Below are positions 34,804 to 43,957 of a stretch of 64,000 nucleotides of DNA, piece by piece. The notes under the pieces are model-generated. The model made no database searches, was not told where the DNA came from, and saw nothing but the letters and a program-made list of their open reading frames with translations. The DNA is from Lacibacter sp. H375 (GTDB lineage: Bacteria > Bacteroidota > Bacteroidia > Chitinophagales > Chitinophagaceae): the NCBI RefSeq assembly GCF_037892425.1, contig NZ_JBBKTT010000001.1, positions 1,488,001 to 1,552,000 on the forward strand. Reading direction: 5' to 3'. Every line of letters starts with the position of its first letter. Within the stretch, counting starts at the first letter, position 1. The translations under genes and the position numbers were made by a program.

Positions 34804-35694
34804 ATGAAAAAACAAATTTTTCAATTGTTGATGTTATTGTTTTTGATCAACATCCTCTTTTCTTCCTGCAAGAAATCATTTGATGATTCTGATTCAAAAC
34901 TTGATGAGAAGTTTCCTGAAAATGATGCCAGTCTTGTGGTAATGCCGGGCAACGGTTCATTTTCTTCGAATGTTATCGGCAGGAACGATGAGAAATATAA
35001 TACGTTCTATGGTTCGCAGGTGCAAATTGGGAACGGGCATGTGCGTTCATGGGTTAATATTACGCACAGTGGCCGGCCTTTGGCAATCGGACTTGAAATG
35101 ACGGGCGGTGCATTAACTAATCTTCCCGAAGATCCCAACGATCATGCGGCAGGAACATGGCACTTAAAACTTCATCAAAAAGCCCATGCGGTTACTCCTT
35201 TTGATCACATAATGCTCAACTGGAACGTGATGGGACATGAACCGCCGCCCATTTACGGGTTACCACATTTCGATATGCATTTTTATAAAGTAGCGATGAG
35301 TGAAGTGATGAATATGACTGATCCTGCTAAATTCAATCTTCTTCCTCCTCCGGGTTATATGCCTGCTGCCTATTTGTTTACAGGGGGCGTGCCGATGATG
35401 GGTGCGCATTGGGTTGATCTGATGTCGCCTGAATTATTACCTCCGGCAGATCCAAACTATGCAGCATTTACTCATACAATGATCTATGGTTCGTACGATG
35501 GAGAAGTAATATTCGTTGAACCAATGATCACACGTGCATTTCTGCAATCAGGTACAACCTTACAGAAATGGTACAGGCAGCCGATGCATTTCGATCCTGT
35601 AAATACTTATTATCCTCAACGTTATAATATCTGGAAAAATGAAAAGAACGGACGGCATTATGTGGCACTTGATGAAATGATCATGCGGCAATGA
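34804..35694 (+). CDS. Lipoprotein, DUF5602/TTHB210-like
   Basis: 296 residues with a lipoprotein signal (LLFLINILFSSC, Cys22). The body contains HFDMHFY and MIYGSYDGEVIFVEPMI, a pattern I associate with the DUF5602/TTHB210-like family, with several His that could bind a metal. It also has THSGRPLAIGLEMTGGAL and many Pro and Met. Function unknown; likely on the outer membrane or periplasmic face. A 249-base upstream gap contains no clear TAnnTTTG; the only near match I see is TAACCTTTA shortly before the ATG. It is closed by a terminator at 35711. Confidence 0.75.
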   Translation: MKKQIFQLLMLLFLINILFSSCKKSFDDSDSKLDEKFPENDASLVVMPGNGSFSSNVIGRNDEKYNTFYGSQVQIGNGHVRSWVNITHSGRPLAIGLEMTGGALTNLPEDPNDHAAGTWHLKLHQKAHAVTPFDHIMLNWNVMGHEPPPIYGLPHFDMHFYKVAMSEVMNMTDPAKFNLLPPPGYMPAAYLFTGGVPMMGAHWVDLMSPELLPPADPNYAAFTHTMIYGSYDGEVIFVEPMITRAFLQSGTTLQKWYRQPMHFDPVNTYYPQRYNIWKNEKNGRHYVALDEMIMRQ

Positions 35695-35710
35695 ACATGA
35701 AACTAATAAT

Positions 35711-35740
35711 AAAAGCCCGCTGTATTACAGCGGGCTTTTA
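35711..35740. terminator. Bidirectional terminator
   Basis: AAAAGCCCGCTGTA and TACAGCGGGCTTTT form a long perfect stem. It serves the lipoprotein gene and the convergent small zinc-ribbon gene, whose stop codon lies inside the terminator. Confidence 0.9.
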
Positions 35741-35950
35741 AATACTAAAACTCTTTCCGGGTTTCTTTTCCTGCTCATGAGTATTGTAAGAAACACTAGG
35801 CTTATTAAGCGATTCGATAAAGTATTGATTGGTATGACAGTTATCACCATCGCAGCAAGGCAATGCATTGGTAAAACAAACAGGACATTGATAATGACCA
35901 TGAACATGTACCAGCTCAACCGTATGACCACAAAATAAACATTGCTGCAT
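35738..35950 (-). CDS. Small zinc-ribbon-like protein
   Basis: 70 residues from the ATG at 35950, a short gene. It begins MQQCLFCGHTVELVHVHGH and goes on to YQCPVCFTNALPCCDGD. The spaced CxxC pairs at about residues 4-7 and 22-25, plus three later Cys and two His, look like a treble-clef or zinc-ribbon site. I know no function. The upstream ATG at 35983 is less likely. Its stop overlaps the shared terminator. Confidence 0.6.
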   Translation of the reverse strand: MQQCLFCGHTVELVHVHGHYQCPVCFTNALPCCDGDNCHTNQYFIESLNKPSVSYNTHEQEKKPGKSFSI

Positions 35951-35994
35951 ACATGAAATTAAGCCGTGCTCATGAAAAAACAAAATGAAGAAGA

Positions 35995-36822
35995 TTAACG
36001 ATAACCAACCCAGGTTCTGTTTCTGGCATCGTATAAAAAGTAAGTATTGTTGCTGAAACTGAAGTTGAGTTTATCTTTTACAATAGCATCGGCCGGTAAC
36101 TTTAGTTTTTGATACATCAGCCCATCAGTTTTGCTGTATAACTCAATTTCTTTTGTTTCCACATTCAATAAACCAAATTCAGCATTGCTGATGCCGGTGT
36201 AAACAACAGTAGTAGTATTATATTTTGTAAGCACAGCATTTGAATCAATTACAAGATCAGCAGGTGGTGGAGTTTTTTTGGAATAACCTGTTTTCAATAA
36301 AAACGTTTTCTCTTTTACTTCTGCACCGGTAGCAGCATTGTACGAAACAACAGTTGTGCCTTTCAGAAAATGTACCAGGTTTTCACGCAGGTTGTATTGT
36401 GCAACTGAATTAGGGTGAGGCTGCAACTGACCAGGTAAAAATGATTTTACATCATAGGGCACACCGGCATCGTCCATGACATAAGTTACCCAACCACCGC
36501 TGCCAAACACATTTCCCTGGAACGTTTTTAGTGCATTGTTATACCACAGGCCACGCACATCAGCTAATATAGAAAGATCAGGAGGCGACATCATTTCACC
36601 AACCTGGTTGAAATAAGCAAAGCTGTATGTTTTATTACCGGCGATGGTAGCATAGAAGTATCGGTTCTTTCCGTTTTGTGCAACTGTGCCACCATTCTCG
36701 CCACCCCTAGGCATTTTCAGTTCAATAGTTTTGCGGAGTTGGCGCACAGATTGTGCGTTTATGGTATCAACAACACAAATGCTGCAAATGAGGAGTAATA
36801 AAAAGGAGTTAACCGGTTTCAT
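35995..36822 (-). CDS. Secreted protein of unknown function
   Basis: 275 residues from the ATG at 36822, with a signal peptide (SFLLLLICSICVVDTINAQ). The mature part is beta-rich, with recurring aromatic and Gly pairs (GKNRYFYATIAGNKTYSFAYF, NTYFLYDARNRTWVGYR), suggestive of a beta-propeller or beta-sandwich. No motif was recognised. It lies 53 bases downstream of the CPBP protease gene and may be co-transcribed with it. Confidence 0.7.
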   Translation of the reverse strand: MKPVNSFLLLLICSICVVDTINAQSVRQLRKTIELKMPRGGENGGTVAQNGKNRYFYATIAGNKTYSFAYFNQVGEMMSPPDLSILADVRGLWYNNALKTFQGNVFGSGGWVTYVMDDAGVPYDVKSFLPGQLQPHPNSVAQYNLRENLVHFLKGTTVVSYNAATGAEVKEKTFLLKTGYSKKTPPPADLVIDSNAVLTKYNTTTVVYTGISNAEFGLLNVETKEIELYSKTDGLMYQKLKLPADAIVKDKLNFSFSNNTYFLYDARNRTWVGYR

Positions 36823-36875
36823 GTAAAACGGATGGATGAGGAATAAAATTAACGAAAGCTGCCGCACCTTACTTG

Positions 36876-37769
36876 TTAAAAAATAAAGCCGAAGAGCTCC
36901 ATGAGCAATGCAATACTGATGTGCACCAGCAAGCCGCCCCAGATGCTTTTGCTGTGGTAAGAAATGCTGCCGAGAATCAATCCACCAAAAAAACTGCTTA
37001 CTGCCTCCATCATAGGTTTACCGAGGTGAATGGAAAAGTAAAACAATGCCACGGGCAAAAGACATTGTTTGCCGATGAGTTTTGAAAGGGCTACAATAAG
37101 AAATCCACGAAAGAAAAATTCGATGGTAAAAAAATCGGCGGCGTAAGCCGTTTCAAATAATAAATAATGAAAAGGATTTGCGTCATCACCTAACTGCCGA
37201 CCAACAATTGCTGCTTTAGGATAAACCAACGAAAAATCATGTTGCAACGATGCCCATACAAGCAACGGCAGCATAAAAGCGATCAGCAGAACATAGGTCT
37301 TCAGCGATTGCGTTTGCTTGATACCGTACAAAGTCCATTTTTTTTCTAACAACCAATGGAAGAGCATCAGCAGTGGTAATAGCACCAACAGTGCTCCGAA
37401 CCAATTCATTGGCTGCTGAAACGCTTTCTGGTAATTAGTGCCAATGCTATCCGGTAACAACTTATGAAAAGGCAGCGCAACTTTTAATGCAAAGAGAATT
37501 GACCCGGCAATGAGGATGAATTGCACTTGTTTCTTTTGAAAAAGCCCCGTTCCGTTCTGAATAAGAAACCCGGCTGTAAAAAAGAAAAAGAATAATAAAC
37601 TGTACCAAACAAGTGCATGGGTAAACGCTACATTACGCAGCCAAAGAGAAACAGAAGTGTAATAGTTTAGAAAGCAGGTTGCAGCTATCAGCAAAAAGCT
37701 GATAGCATATTTTTTAAACATTGCAGGTTGCAACAGGTCGGCAACAGTATTGGCGATGAGTTTTCTCAA
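36876..37769 (-). CDS. CPBP family intramembrane metalloprotease
   Basis: 297 residues, about eight hydrophobic segments. The CPBP motifs are recognisable but altered: motif one is IEFFFRGFLIV (usual EExxxR with the second Glu replaced by Phe), motif two has the His in FYFSIHLGKP, and motif three is GGLLVHISIAL. Members cut prenylated or bacteriocin-like substrates, or serve as membrane scaffolds. The missing second Glu makes activity uncertain. Downstream is a secreted unknown, upstream is obg. Confidence 0.8.
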   Translation of the reverse strand: MRKLIANTVADLLQPAMFKKYAISFLLIAATCFLNYYTSVSLWLRNVAFTHALVWYSLLFFFFFTAGFLIQNGTGLFQKKQVQFILIAGSILFALKVALPFHKLLPDSIGTNYQKAFQQPMNWFGALLVLLPLLMLFHWLLEKKWTLYGIKQTQSLKTYVLLIAFMLPLLVWASLQHDFSLVYPKAAIVGRQLGDDANPFHYLLFETAYAADFFTIEFFFRGFLIVALSKLIGKQCLLPVALFYFSIHLGKPMMEAVSSFFGGLILGSISYHSKSIWGGLLVHISIALLMELFGFIF

Positions 37770-37806
37770 AACAATAAGTTAGTCTTGGCGAAAGAAACTT
37801 TTTCTG

Positions 37807-38796
37807 CTACGCATTCAACTTCTGCCACAGCACATCTTTCAGCTCAGTAAGTCCTTTGCCGGTAACAGATGAAATAAATACATGTGGAATATTTTTCGGC
37901 AATTCCTTTTCAATCGCTTCTTTCAATTCATCATCCAGCATATCGCTTTTACTCACAGCAATGATGAATTCTTTCTGCAGCATTTCTGGATTGTATTCTT
38001 CCAGTTCCTTGTGCAGAATTTCAAATTCCTTTTTATGATCGTCACAATCGGCCGGAATTAAAAACAATAACACCGCATTGCGTTCAATATGCCTAAGGAA
38101 ACGATGACCAAGACCTTTGCCTTCAGCAGCACCTTCAATAATACCCGGCAGATCGGCAATGCAAAAACTTTTTCCATCACGGTATTCAACCATACCAAGC
38201 TGTGGTACCAATGTTGTAAACGCATAATCAGCAATTTTGGGTTTAGCCGCTGTGATCGATGAAAGCAAGGTTGATTTTCCTGCATTCGGAAATCCAACCA
38301 AACCAACATCGGCCAATACTTTCAATTCCAATTGCATCCAGCCTTCCACACCTGGTTCACCGGGTTGTGCATGTTCGGGTGCCTGGTTCGTAGGTGTTGC
38401 AAAATTGGCATTACCCAGACCGCCACGTCCTCCTTTCATTAATATTACCTGCTGACCGTGTTCCAGGATCTCGGCTTTTACTTCACCTGTTACCTCGTCA
38501 CGTGCAATAGTGCCAAGCGGCACTTCAATAATAATATCCTTACCATCCTTACCGGTCATATTGTTCTTGCCGCCGGGATCGCCATCATCGGCCAATACAT
38601 TTTTGTAATAACGTAAATGGAGCAAGGTCCAGAGTTGTGAATTGCCTCTTAAAATAATATGCGCACCACGGCCACCATCACCACCATCGGGTCCGCCAAA
38701 GGCTGTGAGTTTATTCCGCATAAAATGTTTAATGCCTGCACCGCCATGTCCGCTGCGGCAAAATACCCGTATGTAATCAATAAAGTTCTTTTCCAT
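37807..38796 (-). CDS. obgE: Obg GTPase
   Basis: 329 residues from the ATG at 38796. The glycine-rich Obg fold fills the first 160 residues ([16 protein letters not shown] and [16 protein letters not shown]). The G domain follows with P-loop [12 protein letters not shown], the G3 motif [16 protein letters not shown], and the NKxD-like SKSD. The protein acts in ribosome assembly and stress control. There is no C-terminal extension, as in many Bacteroidota. A TATCTTTG box sits four bases from the predicted start of the mRNA leader. Confidence 0.96.
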   Translation of the reverse strand: MEKNFIDYIRVFCRSGHGGAGIKHFMRNKLTAFGGPDGGDGGRGAHIILRGNSQLWTLLHLRYYKNVLADDGDPGGKNNMTGKDGKDIIIEVPLGTIARDEVTGEVKAEILEHGQQVILMKGGRGGLGNANFATPTNQAPEHAQPGEPGVEGWMQLELKVLADVGLVGFPNAGKSTLLSSITAAKPKIADYAFTTLVPQLGMVEYRDGKSFCIADLPGIIEGAAEGKGLGHRFLRHIERNAVLLFLIPADCDDHKKEFEILHKELEEYNPEMLQKEFIIAVSKSDMLDDELKEAIEKELPKNIPHVFISSVTGKGLTELKDVLWQKLNA

Positions 38797-38804
38797 GCTG
38801 GCGG

Positions 38805-38812
38805 CAAAGATA
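38805..38812 (-). promoter_or_regulatory. Promoter -7 box TATCTTTG of obg
   Basis: Exact TAnnTTTG match on the minus strand, ending nine bases before the obg ATG at 38796. The predicted transcription start near 38800 leaves about four untranslated bases. Confidence 0.65.
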
Positions 38813-38920
38813 GTTTTTATGGGCCGAGCAGCCGTATTTCTGTTCAGCTGCATTGGCGTCGCACTCTTGTACTAAATCACACTACTGAGAAAGTTAAGTA
38901 AATTTAATTTTCAGAAAATA

Positions 38921-38951
38921 TTGAAAATTCGGAAAATATGGTTTAAGTTTG
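38921..38951 (+). promoter_or_regulatory. Promoter TTG, 20 bases, TAAGTTTG
   Basis: TTG at 38921-38923 and an exact TAAGTTTG at 38944-38951 with the expected spacing. The ATG of the first small membrane protein follows at 38978. Confidence 0.7.
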
Positions 38952-38977
38952 TTCTGTCATTCAATCAAACGGATTTT

Positions 38978-39346
38978 ATGAACACAATTGCCTACATCGT
39001 TTACTTACTGCTCACTTATCTCATTACAGTGCATGTAGGATTGAGGTTTTACAAAAACGGAAGGCTATACATTCTCAATTTGCTGAACGGAGACGAAGAG
39101 CTGACGAATTTCATCAACAGGTTATTACTTGTAGGCTATTATCTTCTCAATCTTGGTTATGCAGCAATGATGATCAGCTTTTGGGAAGCAATTACAAACT
39201 GGATTGATCTGTTCACCAGTATCTGCATCATGACCGGCCGCATTATGCTGACACTTGGAGTGATTCACTTCATGAACATGACAGTTATTTATTTTCTCAG
39301 CAAGCAAAAACAATCTCCTCTAACATCTAAAAAGAAATTATCATGA
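38978..39346 (+). CDS. Small membrane protein, first of a paralogous pair
   Basis: 122 residues from ATG 38978; an upstream start would fall in the promoter. Three hydrophobic helices: TIAYIVYLLLTYLITVHVGL, LLLVGYYLLNLGYAAMMISF and IMLTLGVIHFMNMTVIYFL. It shares helix pattern and the motif LLNLG with the next gene, which it overlaps by four bases (ATGA). Function unknown. It has a good promoter of its own. Confidence 0.75.
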   Translation: MNTIAYIVYLLLTYLITVHVGLRFYKNGRLYILNLLNGDEELTNFINRLLLVGYYLLNLGYAAMMISFWEAITNWIDLFTSICIMTGRIMLTLGVIHFMNMTVIYFLSKQKQSPLTSKKKLS

Positions 39347-39750
39347 ACACTTCTTTCACCTTCACAGCCTATCTCATTTATCTCCCAGTTGTTATTTTTC
39401 TTACCTGGTATGTAGCTTATGTGCTGTTTAAAAACAGCAGAACATTCATGCTCGATATTTTTCATGGGAAAGAAGAAATAGCCACATCAACCAATACATT
39501 GCTTAAGACAGGCTTTTACTTATTAAATCTTGGCGTTGCATTGGTGATTATGGAAACAGCATCAGAGATTCTTGATGGACAAACAATGCTTGAAATACTG
39601 AGTTATAAAATAGGCGGGTTCAGTATTTACTTGGGCCTTATGCTTTTCTTTAATCTCTATCTTTTCTTCAGGGGAAGAAGAGTTTCGAAAGAGAAAAGTC
39701 GTATTGCCGAAATCGTGAGAAATGCCGAACAACGTAATAATCCTCTTTAA
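39343..39750 (+). CDS. Small membrane protein, second of a paralogous pair
   Basis: 135 residues, same plan as its neighbour: TAYLIYLPVVIFLTWYVAYVLF, then TGFYLLNLGVALVIM, then FSIYLGLMLFFNLYLFF, and a basic tail (RRVSKEKSRIAEIVRNAEQR). The four-base ATGA overlap indicates translational coupling, so the two may form a heteromer. Function unknown; the basic tail should be cytoplasmic. A strong terminator follows. Confidence 0.75.
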   Translation: MNTSFTFTAYLIYLPVVIFLTWYVAYVLFKNSRTFMLDIFHGKEEIATSTNTLLKTGFYLLNLGVALVIMETASEILDGQTMLEILSYKIGGFSIYLGLMLFFNLYLFFRGRRVSKEKSRIAEIVRNAEQRNNPL

Positions 39751-39755
39751 TAAAA

Positions 39756-39786
39756 TAAAAAGCCCCCGAACAGTCGGGGGCTTTTT
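39756..39786. terminator. Bidirectional terminator
   Basis: AAAAAGCCCCCGA and TCGGGGGCTTTTT form a perfect 13-bp stem around ACAG. It separates the membrane pair from the convergent paaY. Confidence 0.92.
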
Positions 39787-39788
39787 AT

Positions 39789-40385
39789 TTATTCGATTTT
39801 TAATTTCTTCCAGTTCTCATATAACTTCTCCTGCGCCGGTCTGTCAGCAGGAATTTCCCGTAGCGGTTCGCAAGCTTCCCATTCATTCATCATTTCATTT
39901 GGCAACGATTGGTAGAGTTGTGTCCCCTTAGTTTTCCAACTAATCATTTCATCACTCACTTCTTTTATCTTTTTGGCGGGATTGCCAACAATTAAACTTC
40001 GTGGCTCAAACACTTCACCCTCTTTAATAAAACTTAATGCGCCAACAATACACTCATCACCCAACTGCACATTATCCATGATCACACTGTTCATTCCAAC
40101 CAAACAATTTCTTCCGATAGTTGCGCCGTGTATCACTGCACCATGACCAATATGTGCTCCTTCTTTCAATAAAACTGTAACGCCGGGAAACATATGAATG
40201 GTGCAGTTCTCCTGCACATTGCAACCATCGTCTAAAATAATTCCACCCCAATCGCCACGCAAGGCGGCACCTGGTCCAATGTAGCAATGCTTACCAATGA
40301 TCACATTGCCGGTTACTGTTGCTTGCGGATGAACAAATGATGTTTCATGAACAACCGGAATGAAGCCTTTGAATTTGTAAATCAT
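39789..40385 (-). CDS. paaY: Phenylacetate pathway protein PaaY (gamma-carbonic-anhydrase fold, hexapeptide repeats)
   Basis: 198 residues (E. coli PaaY 196). Left-handed beta-helix repeats run through TVTGNVIIGKHCYIGPGAALRG and DGCNVQENCTIHMF, with the metal His in HIGHGAVIHG. The C-terminal EPLREIPADRP matches PaaY rather than general gamma-carbonic anhydrases. PaaY is reported as a thioesterase that helps clear dead-end CoA esters of the phenylacetate pathway. It is the last gene of an operon with paaI and a class V aminotransferase-like gene, with a 16-base gap. Confidence 0.93.
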   Translation of the reverse strand: MIYKFKGFIPVVHETSFVHPQATVTGNVIIGKHCYIGPGAALRGDWGGIILDDGCNVQENCTIHMFPGVTVLLKEGAHIGHGAVIHGATIGRNCLVGMNSVIMDNVQLGDECIVGALSFIKEGEVFEPRSLIVGNPAKKIKEVSDEMISWKTKGTQLYQSLPNEMMNEWEACEPLREIPADRPAQEKLYENWKKLKIE

Positions 40386-40401
40386 AATTTCTAACTATTG
40401 A

Positions 40402-40821
40402 TTATTTAACCGCAATCAATTCTTTCCCTGTCCTATAACAAGTTCCTTTAAACTGTGCCACCAAATGATCTTTCTGGTTAAAGATCTGAATATGGTACAA
40501 TCCGGTCGATCGGCCATTGTGCAATTCTTTTGCTTCGGCCGTTAGTACATCACCAACATGCACAGGTTTAATAAAGTTGATAGATGTATCTAATGCCACC
40601 GATAAATTGTTCCGGTTGTTACATGCAAATGCAAAAGCACTATCTCCTAAAGAGAAAGCAACGCCTCCATGTACAATGCCAAAACCATTGATCATTTCAG
40701 CCCGAACGGTCATGCTGATCTTGCTGTATCCTTCTTTAATATCGATCACCTGTATGCCCAGCCATTGGCTGAACAGATCATGTTGCATCATGTGATCGAC
40801 CACTTCTTTTGCTGATGGCAT
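40402..40821 (-). CDS. paaI: Hydroxyphenylacetyl-CoA thioesterase PaaI
   Basis: 139 residues from the ATG at 40821, hot-dog fold. Conserved is GFGIVHGGVAFSLGDSAFAFACN with the active-site region HGGVxFxLxDxAF of PaaI. It hydrolyses stalled CoA thioesters of the phenylacetate route. A TTG upstream at 40842 is less likely. It starts 10 bases after the aminotransferase-like gene and precedes paaY by 16. Confidence 0.93.
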   Translation of the reverse strand: MPSAKEVVDHMMQHDLFSQWLGIQVIDIKEGYSKISMTVRAEMINGFGIVHGGVAFSLGDSAFAFACNNRNNLSVALDTSINFIKPVHVGDVLTAEAKELHNGRSTGLYHIQIFNQKDHLVAQFKGTCYRTGKELIAVK

Positions 40822-40831
40822 ATATATTTTT

Positions 40832-41998
40832 TTAAGCTTCAATTAAATTGGTTGTTTTCTTAATAGCAGCAATAGCATTGAATAATGTATCCATATCCTG
40901 CTGTGAGTTGATGGCATGCAATGAATAACGAAGGTAAATATCCTCACCCTGCCGCATAACAGGTATCTCAATTTTGTATTCATTGAACAAATGCTTTTGC
41001 AGTTTTTCAGGTTCGGTTGTTTTTATTTTAGCGCTGAAAAGCTGTGCAATAAAATCATCTGTTACCGGCGCCAATGGTTCGGTTTGCAGCAGCCTGCAAA
41101 ATTCAGCTGCATTATCCTGCGTTAATTTCCGGTAATGTGCTGCAACATTCACCCAATCATGTTTTTCCATAAATGCAATGGCATCGGGTATTGTTAAGAA
41201 AGCCGAGAAGTCACGTGTGCCTTGCATCTGGTGATAATCGAGGAACTGCGAATGTGAAGGATGAATAGCATTATATCCCCAACTCACTGTCAACGGATCG
41301 AGCCATGATTGAAACTCTTTCTTTACATATAGAAATGAACTTCCTTTTGGCGTCATCATCCATTTATGACAGGCGCCGGTGTACATATCGGCTTTCATTG
41401 CCTGCACATCAACAGCAACCTGGCCGGGTCCATGTGCCCCATCAACAAATGTGATCAATCCTTTTTCTTTTGCAATGGCACAGATCTCTTCAACAGGAAA
41501 ACGAAGACCTGTAGCACTTGTAAGCTGACTAATAAAGATCATTTTTGTTTTTGCCGTTAATCCCTGGAAAAACTGTTCAATAAAATCTTCTTTGCTCGTT
41601 AAAGGCAAACGTATGGGTTGACGTTTATAAACAGCGCCTGCTTTATTGCAATAATAATTCCATGTTCTGTCGCAGGCACCGTATTCTAAGTTAGTGCTGA
41701 GTATTTCATCGCCGGGTTTCAGATCAAAACTTTTAGCGACAATATTTACTGCGTAAGAAGGGTTGGGCACAAACACCACATCATCCTGGTGGCAATTAAT
41801 ATAAGTGCCTAATGCCTTTCGTGAACGTTCAAGATATTGAGGACCATTTACAGTAATAAATTGTACGGCTTCCTGTTCCAGCTCCAGTTGGTATTGTTGA
41901 TAGCGTTCGAATACGGGTTTGGCACAAGCGCCAAATGATCCATAATTTAAGTAAGTGATGTCTTTTCGAACCAGAAACTGAGAAGATAGATCTTGCAT
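40832..41998 (-). CDS. Class V aminotransferase-fold PLP enzyme
   Basis: 388 residues, fold type I. The PLP Lys is in YTGACHKWMMTPKGSSF, with the Asp/His pair in FVDGAHGPGQ. It resembles isopenicillin-N-epimerase-like (CefD) and cysteine-desulfurase-like enzymes, but the reaction cannot be set by sequence. It is first in a three-gene operon with paaI and paaY. A function in the phenylacetate route is not known for this family, so the link may be only transcriptional. Confidence 0.82.
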   Translation of the reverse strand: MQDLSSQFLVRKDITYLNYGSFGACAKPVFERYQQYQLELEQEAVQFITVNGPQYLERSRKALGTYINCHQDDVVFVPNPSYAVNIVAKSFDLKPGDEILSTNLEYGACDRTWNYYCNKAGAVYKRQPIRLPLTSKEDFIEQFFQGLTAKTKMIFISQLTSATGLRFPVEEICAIAKEKGLITFVDGAHGPGQVAVDVQAMKADMYTGACHKWMMTPKGSSFLYVKKEFQSWLDPLTVSWGYNAIHPSHSQFLDYHQMQGTRDFSAFLTIPDAIAFMEKHDWVNVAAHYRKLTQDNAAEFCRLLQTEPLAPVTDDFIAQLFSAKIKTTEPEKLQKHLFNEYKIEIPVMRQGEDIYLRYSLHAINSQQDMDTLFNAIAAIKKTTNLIEA

Positions 41999-42398
41999 AA
42001 CTGATAAATATTCGTTGAGATGATGATATGATCCACGCTTGCAGCTAACTCAAATGCAATTAAGCTTTACGAAGCATGCAAACGAAATTCAGCAAATTCT
42101 ATGGCTTTATCAAAAGCACAATTTAAAAGGAACCAGCTGAAATTGTAAAATCAGCTAAGCTCGCAGCTGCAAGAAGCATTTGAGAAGAAATCTAAAAAAC
42201 ACCCAAAGCAGTCAATATTCATTATCTCAAATAAGTATAAACTGGTAATGCTTATAAGTAGTTCATTAAAACATGTAGTAGACAAACTGATTATACAACT
42301 GGTGCTTGCTCTATAAGTGAAACTGATTAGTTCGGCTACTTTTACCCCTTAATTGAACACAAAAGTTCACTTTAGTCATCAACCAATTTACGTATCCA
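41999..42398. other. 400-base divergent intergenic region
   Basis: Between the aminotransferase-like gene and the surface protein gene. It is AT-rich and contains no convincing ORF or RNA gene. A TACTTTTA at 42337-42344 is one base from the -7 consensus and would give the plus-strand gene a leader of about 50 bases. A stretch near 42134-42175 repeats AGCT words, somewhat like the rpsI-rpsB spacer. Confidence 0.5.
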
Positions 42399-43934
42399 AT
42401 GAAAAATCTTTTCACTGTAATCCTATGCGCATTTGCAATAAGTGCAGGTGCTCAAATTGGCATAGGAACTACTTCTCCAACTTCTACTTTAGATGTGCGA
42501 GGATCGATATCACTAAATTACAGAGCGTTCACCAGTTCAACCACAGCTGCATCAACTGATAATACTCTTTTGTTTACAGGTACTTCAGCCGCATCGCTTA
42601 CTTTGCCAGATGCAACTGGTTGTGCCGGGAGAGTATATTCAATTAAGAATGCAAGCTTAGCAAGTCCTTTACCTGTTTTAACTATTGCTACTACATCTTC
42701 GCAAACTATTGATGGGGCTTCATCATGGTTACTCAACGATTCAAAGGAAATACTTACAGTAATAAGTGACGGTGCTAACTGGAACATCACCAGTTCAGGT
42801 GTAGCCAAAACAAGAAACAACTATGTTCTTGTTCAATCAGCAGCAGATTTTCCCGCTCCTGTGTCGGGCGTTATAACATTGGCAGCAGGCACTACTTATG
42901 AAGTAAACGGAACTATTTATTTAACCAGCAAGATCAACCTGAATGGATGTTATCTCGTTGGTATGGATGCGAATAATGACAAACTGATCTATACACCCGG
43001 AAGCGGTGAATTATTTACCGGCACAAAAGGTGGATCAATTAAAACGCTTACACTCGCAGCAATTACAACAGGCTCCAAACTGTTTAATCTTGATATGGGC
43101 GCAACTGAAACTCTTTTATTCAGAGATAATATTGTAGGTAACTGTAAAGATGTTGGCTTGGTGAAGGGAGGCTATATTGTTTTCTTTAGTGTGGTTAACT
43201 ATTCAGCAAACACAAATGGAATTACTTACCAGGATGTGAGCCATCTGTTACTTGATAACACTGCGTGGTTTTCTACCAACTCAAATACCTATGAAAAATT
43301 AGTGGGCAGTTTTACCATGGTCGAAAAGCTTGGAGGTTTTAGTAATGCTGTAAGTACAAATTCAGCTGTTGGTTTTGATGTAAGTGGTGTAACATCTATC
43401 AGTGATGCGGCTACGTTTAGGAATACTGCTTTGATGGGAACCGGCACAAGAGTGTATGGAAGTTTCTCTGGCAAGTGGGAAGTAGAGTGCCCGGGTATTA
43501 CAACGGAAAAGGATGATGTTGCTTCGGGCAACCTTTATTTAACTTCAACAAATACAACAAGTTTTTCCGGCACCAATGTGCCAACAAAAGTATTGGGTTC
43601 AACTTCGGCTACCGGGTTGTTCAGAGTAAGTTCATCCGCAAACAACCGATTAGTATATGATGGTATTAAAACAAGACGATTTTCAGTAGTTGCTTCAGTA
43701 AGTGTAACATCGCAGTCGGCAAATAAATATTTCTCCTTCTACATTTATAAAAATGGTGTAAAGCTTCCTGAATCGGAACAGGCCATGCGTTTATCAACCG
43801 GTGTAGATAAGGGCTCACTTACTATTACCTGTACCGTACAACTTTCCACAAACGATTATATTGAAGTGTGGGCTGCAAATACATCTGACAATAGTAGCAT
43901 GACAGTGGAAACCATGAACATGGCAATTAAATAA
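42399..43934 (+). CDS. Secreted beta-structured surface protein
   Basis: 511 residues, signal peptide (LFTVILCAFAISAGAQ). It then reads IGIGTTSPTSTLDVRGSIS, the short motif common at the start of tail-fibre-like or adhesin-like proteins in Bacteroidota. The rest is rich in Thr, Ser, Gly and Asn with many beta strands and almost no charged clusters. Function unknown; likely exported and structural. No T9SS sorting domain is seen at its C-terminus. The T9SS protein gene follows after 23 bases and is probably in the same operon. Confidence 0.75.
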   Translation: MKNLFTVILCAFAISAGAQIGIGTTSPTSTLDVRGSISLNYRAFTSSTTAASTDNTLLFTGTSAASLTLPDATGCAGRVYSIKNASLASPLPVLTIATTSSQTIDGASSWLLNDSKEILTVISDGANWNITSSGVAKTRNNYVLVQSAADFPAPVSGVITLAAGTTYEVNGTIYLTSKINLNGCYLVGMDANNDKLIYTPGSGELFTGTKGGSIKTLTLAAITTGSKLFNLDMGATETLLFRDNIVGNCKDVGLVKGGYIVFFSVVNYSANTNGITYQDVSHLLLDNTAWFSTNSNTYEKLVGSFTMVEKLGGFSNAVSTNSAVGFDVSGVTSISDAATFRNTALMGTGTRVYGSFSGKWEVECPGITTEKDDVASGNLYLTSTNTTSFSGTNVPTKVLGSTSATGLFRVSSSANNRLVYDGIKTRRFSVVASVSVTSQSANKYFSFYIYKNGVKLPESEQAMRLSTGVDKGSLTITCTVQLSTNDYIEVWAANTSDNSSMTVETMNMAIK

Positions 43935-43957
43935 CCCGGCACCATTATTCAAATGCT

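Noticed and set aside
41999-42398. tRNA or small RNA in the large gap
   Set aside because: No cloverleaf arms, T-loop sequence or terminator found.
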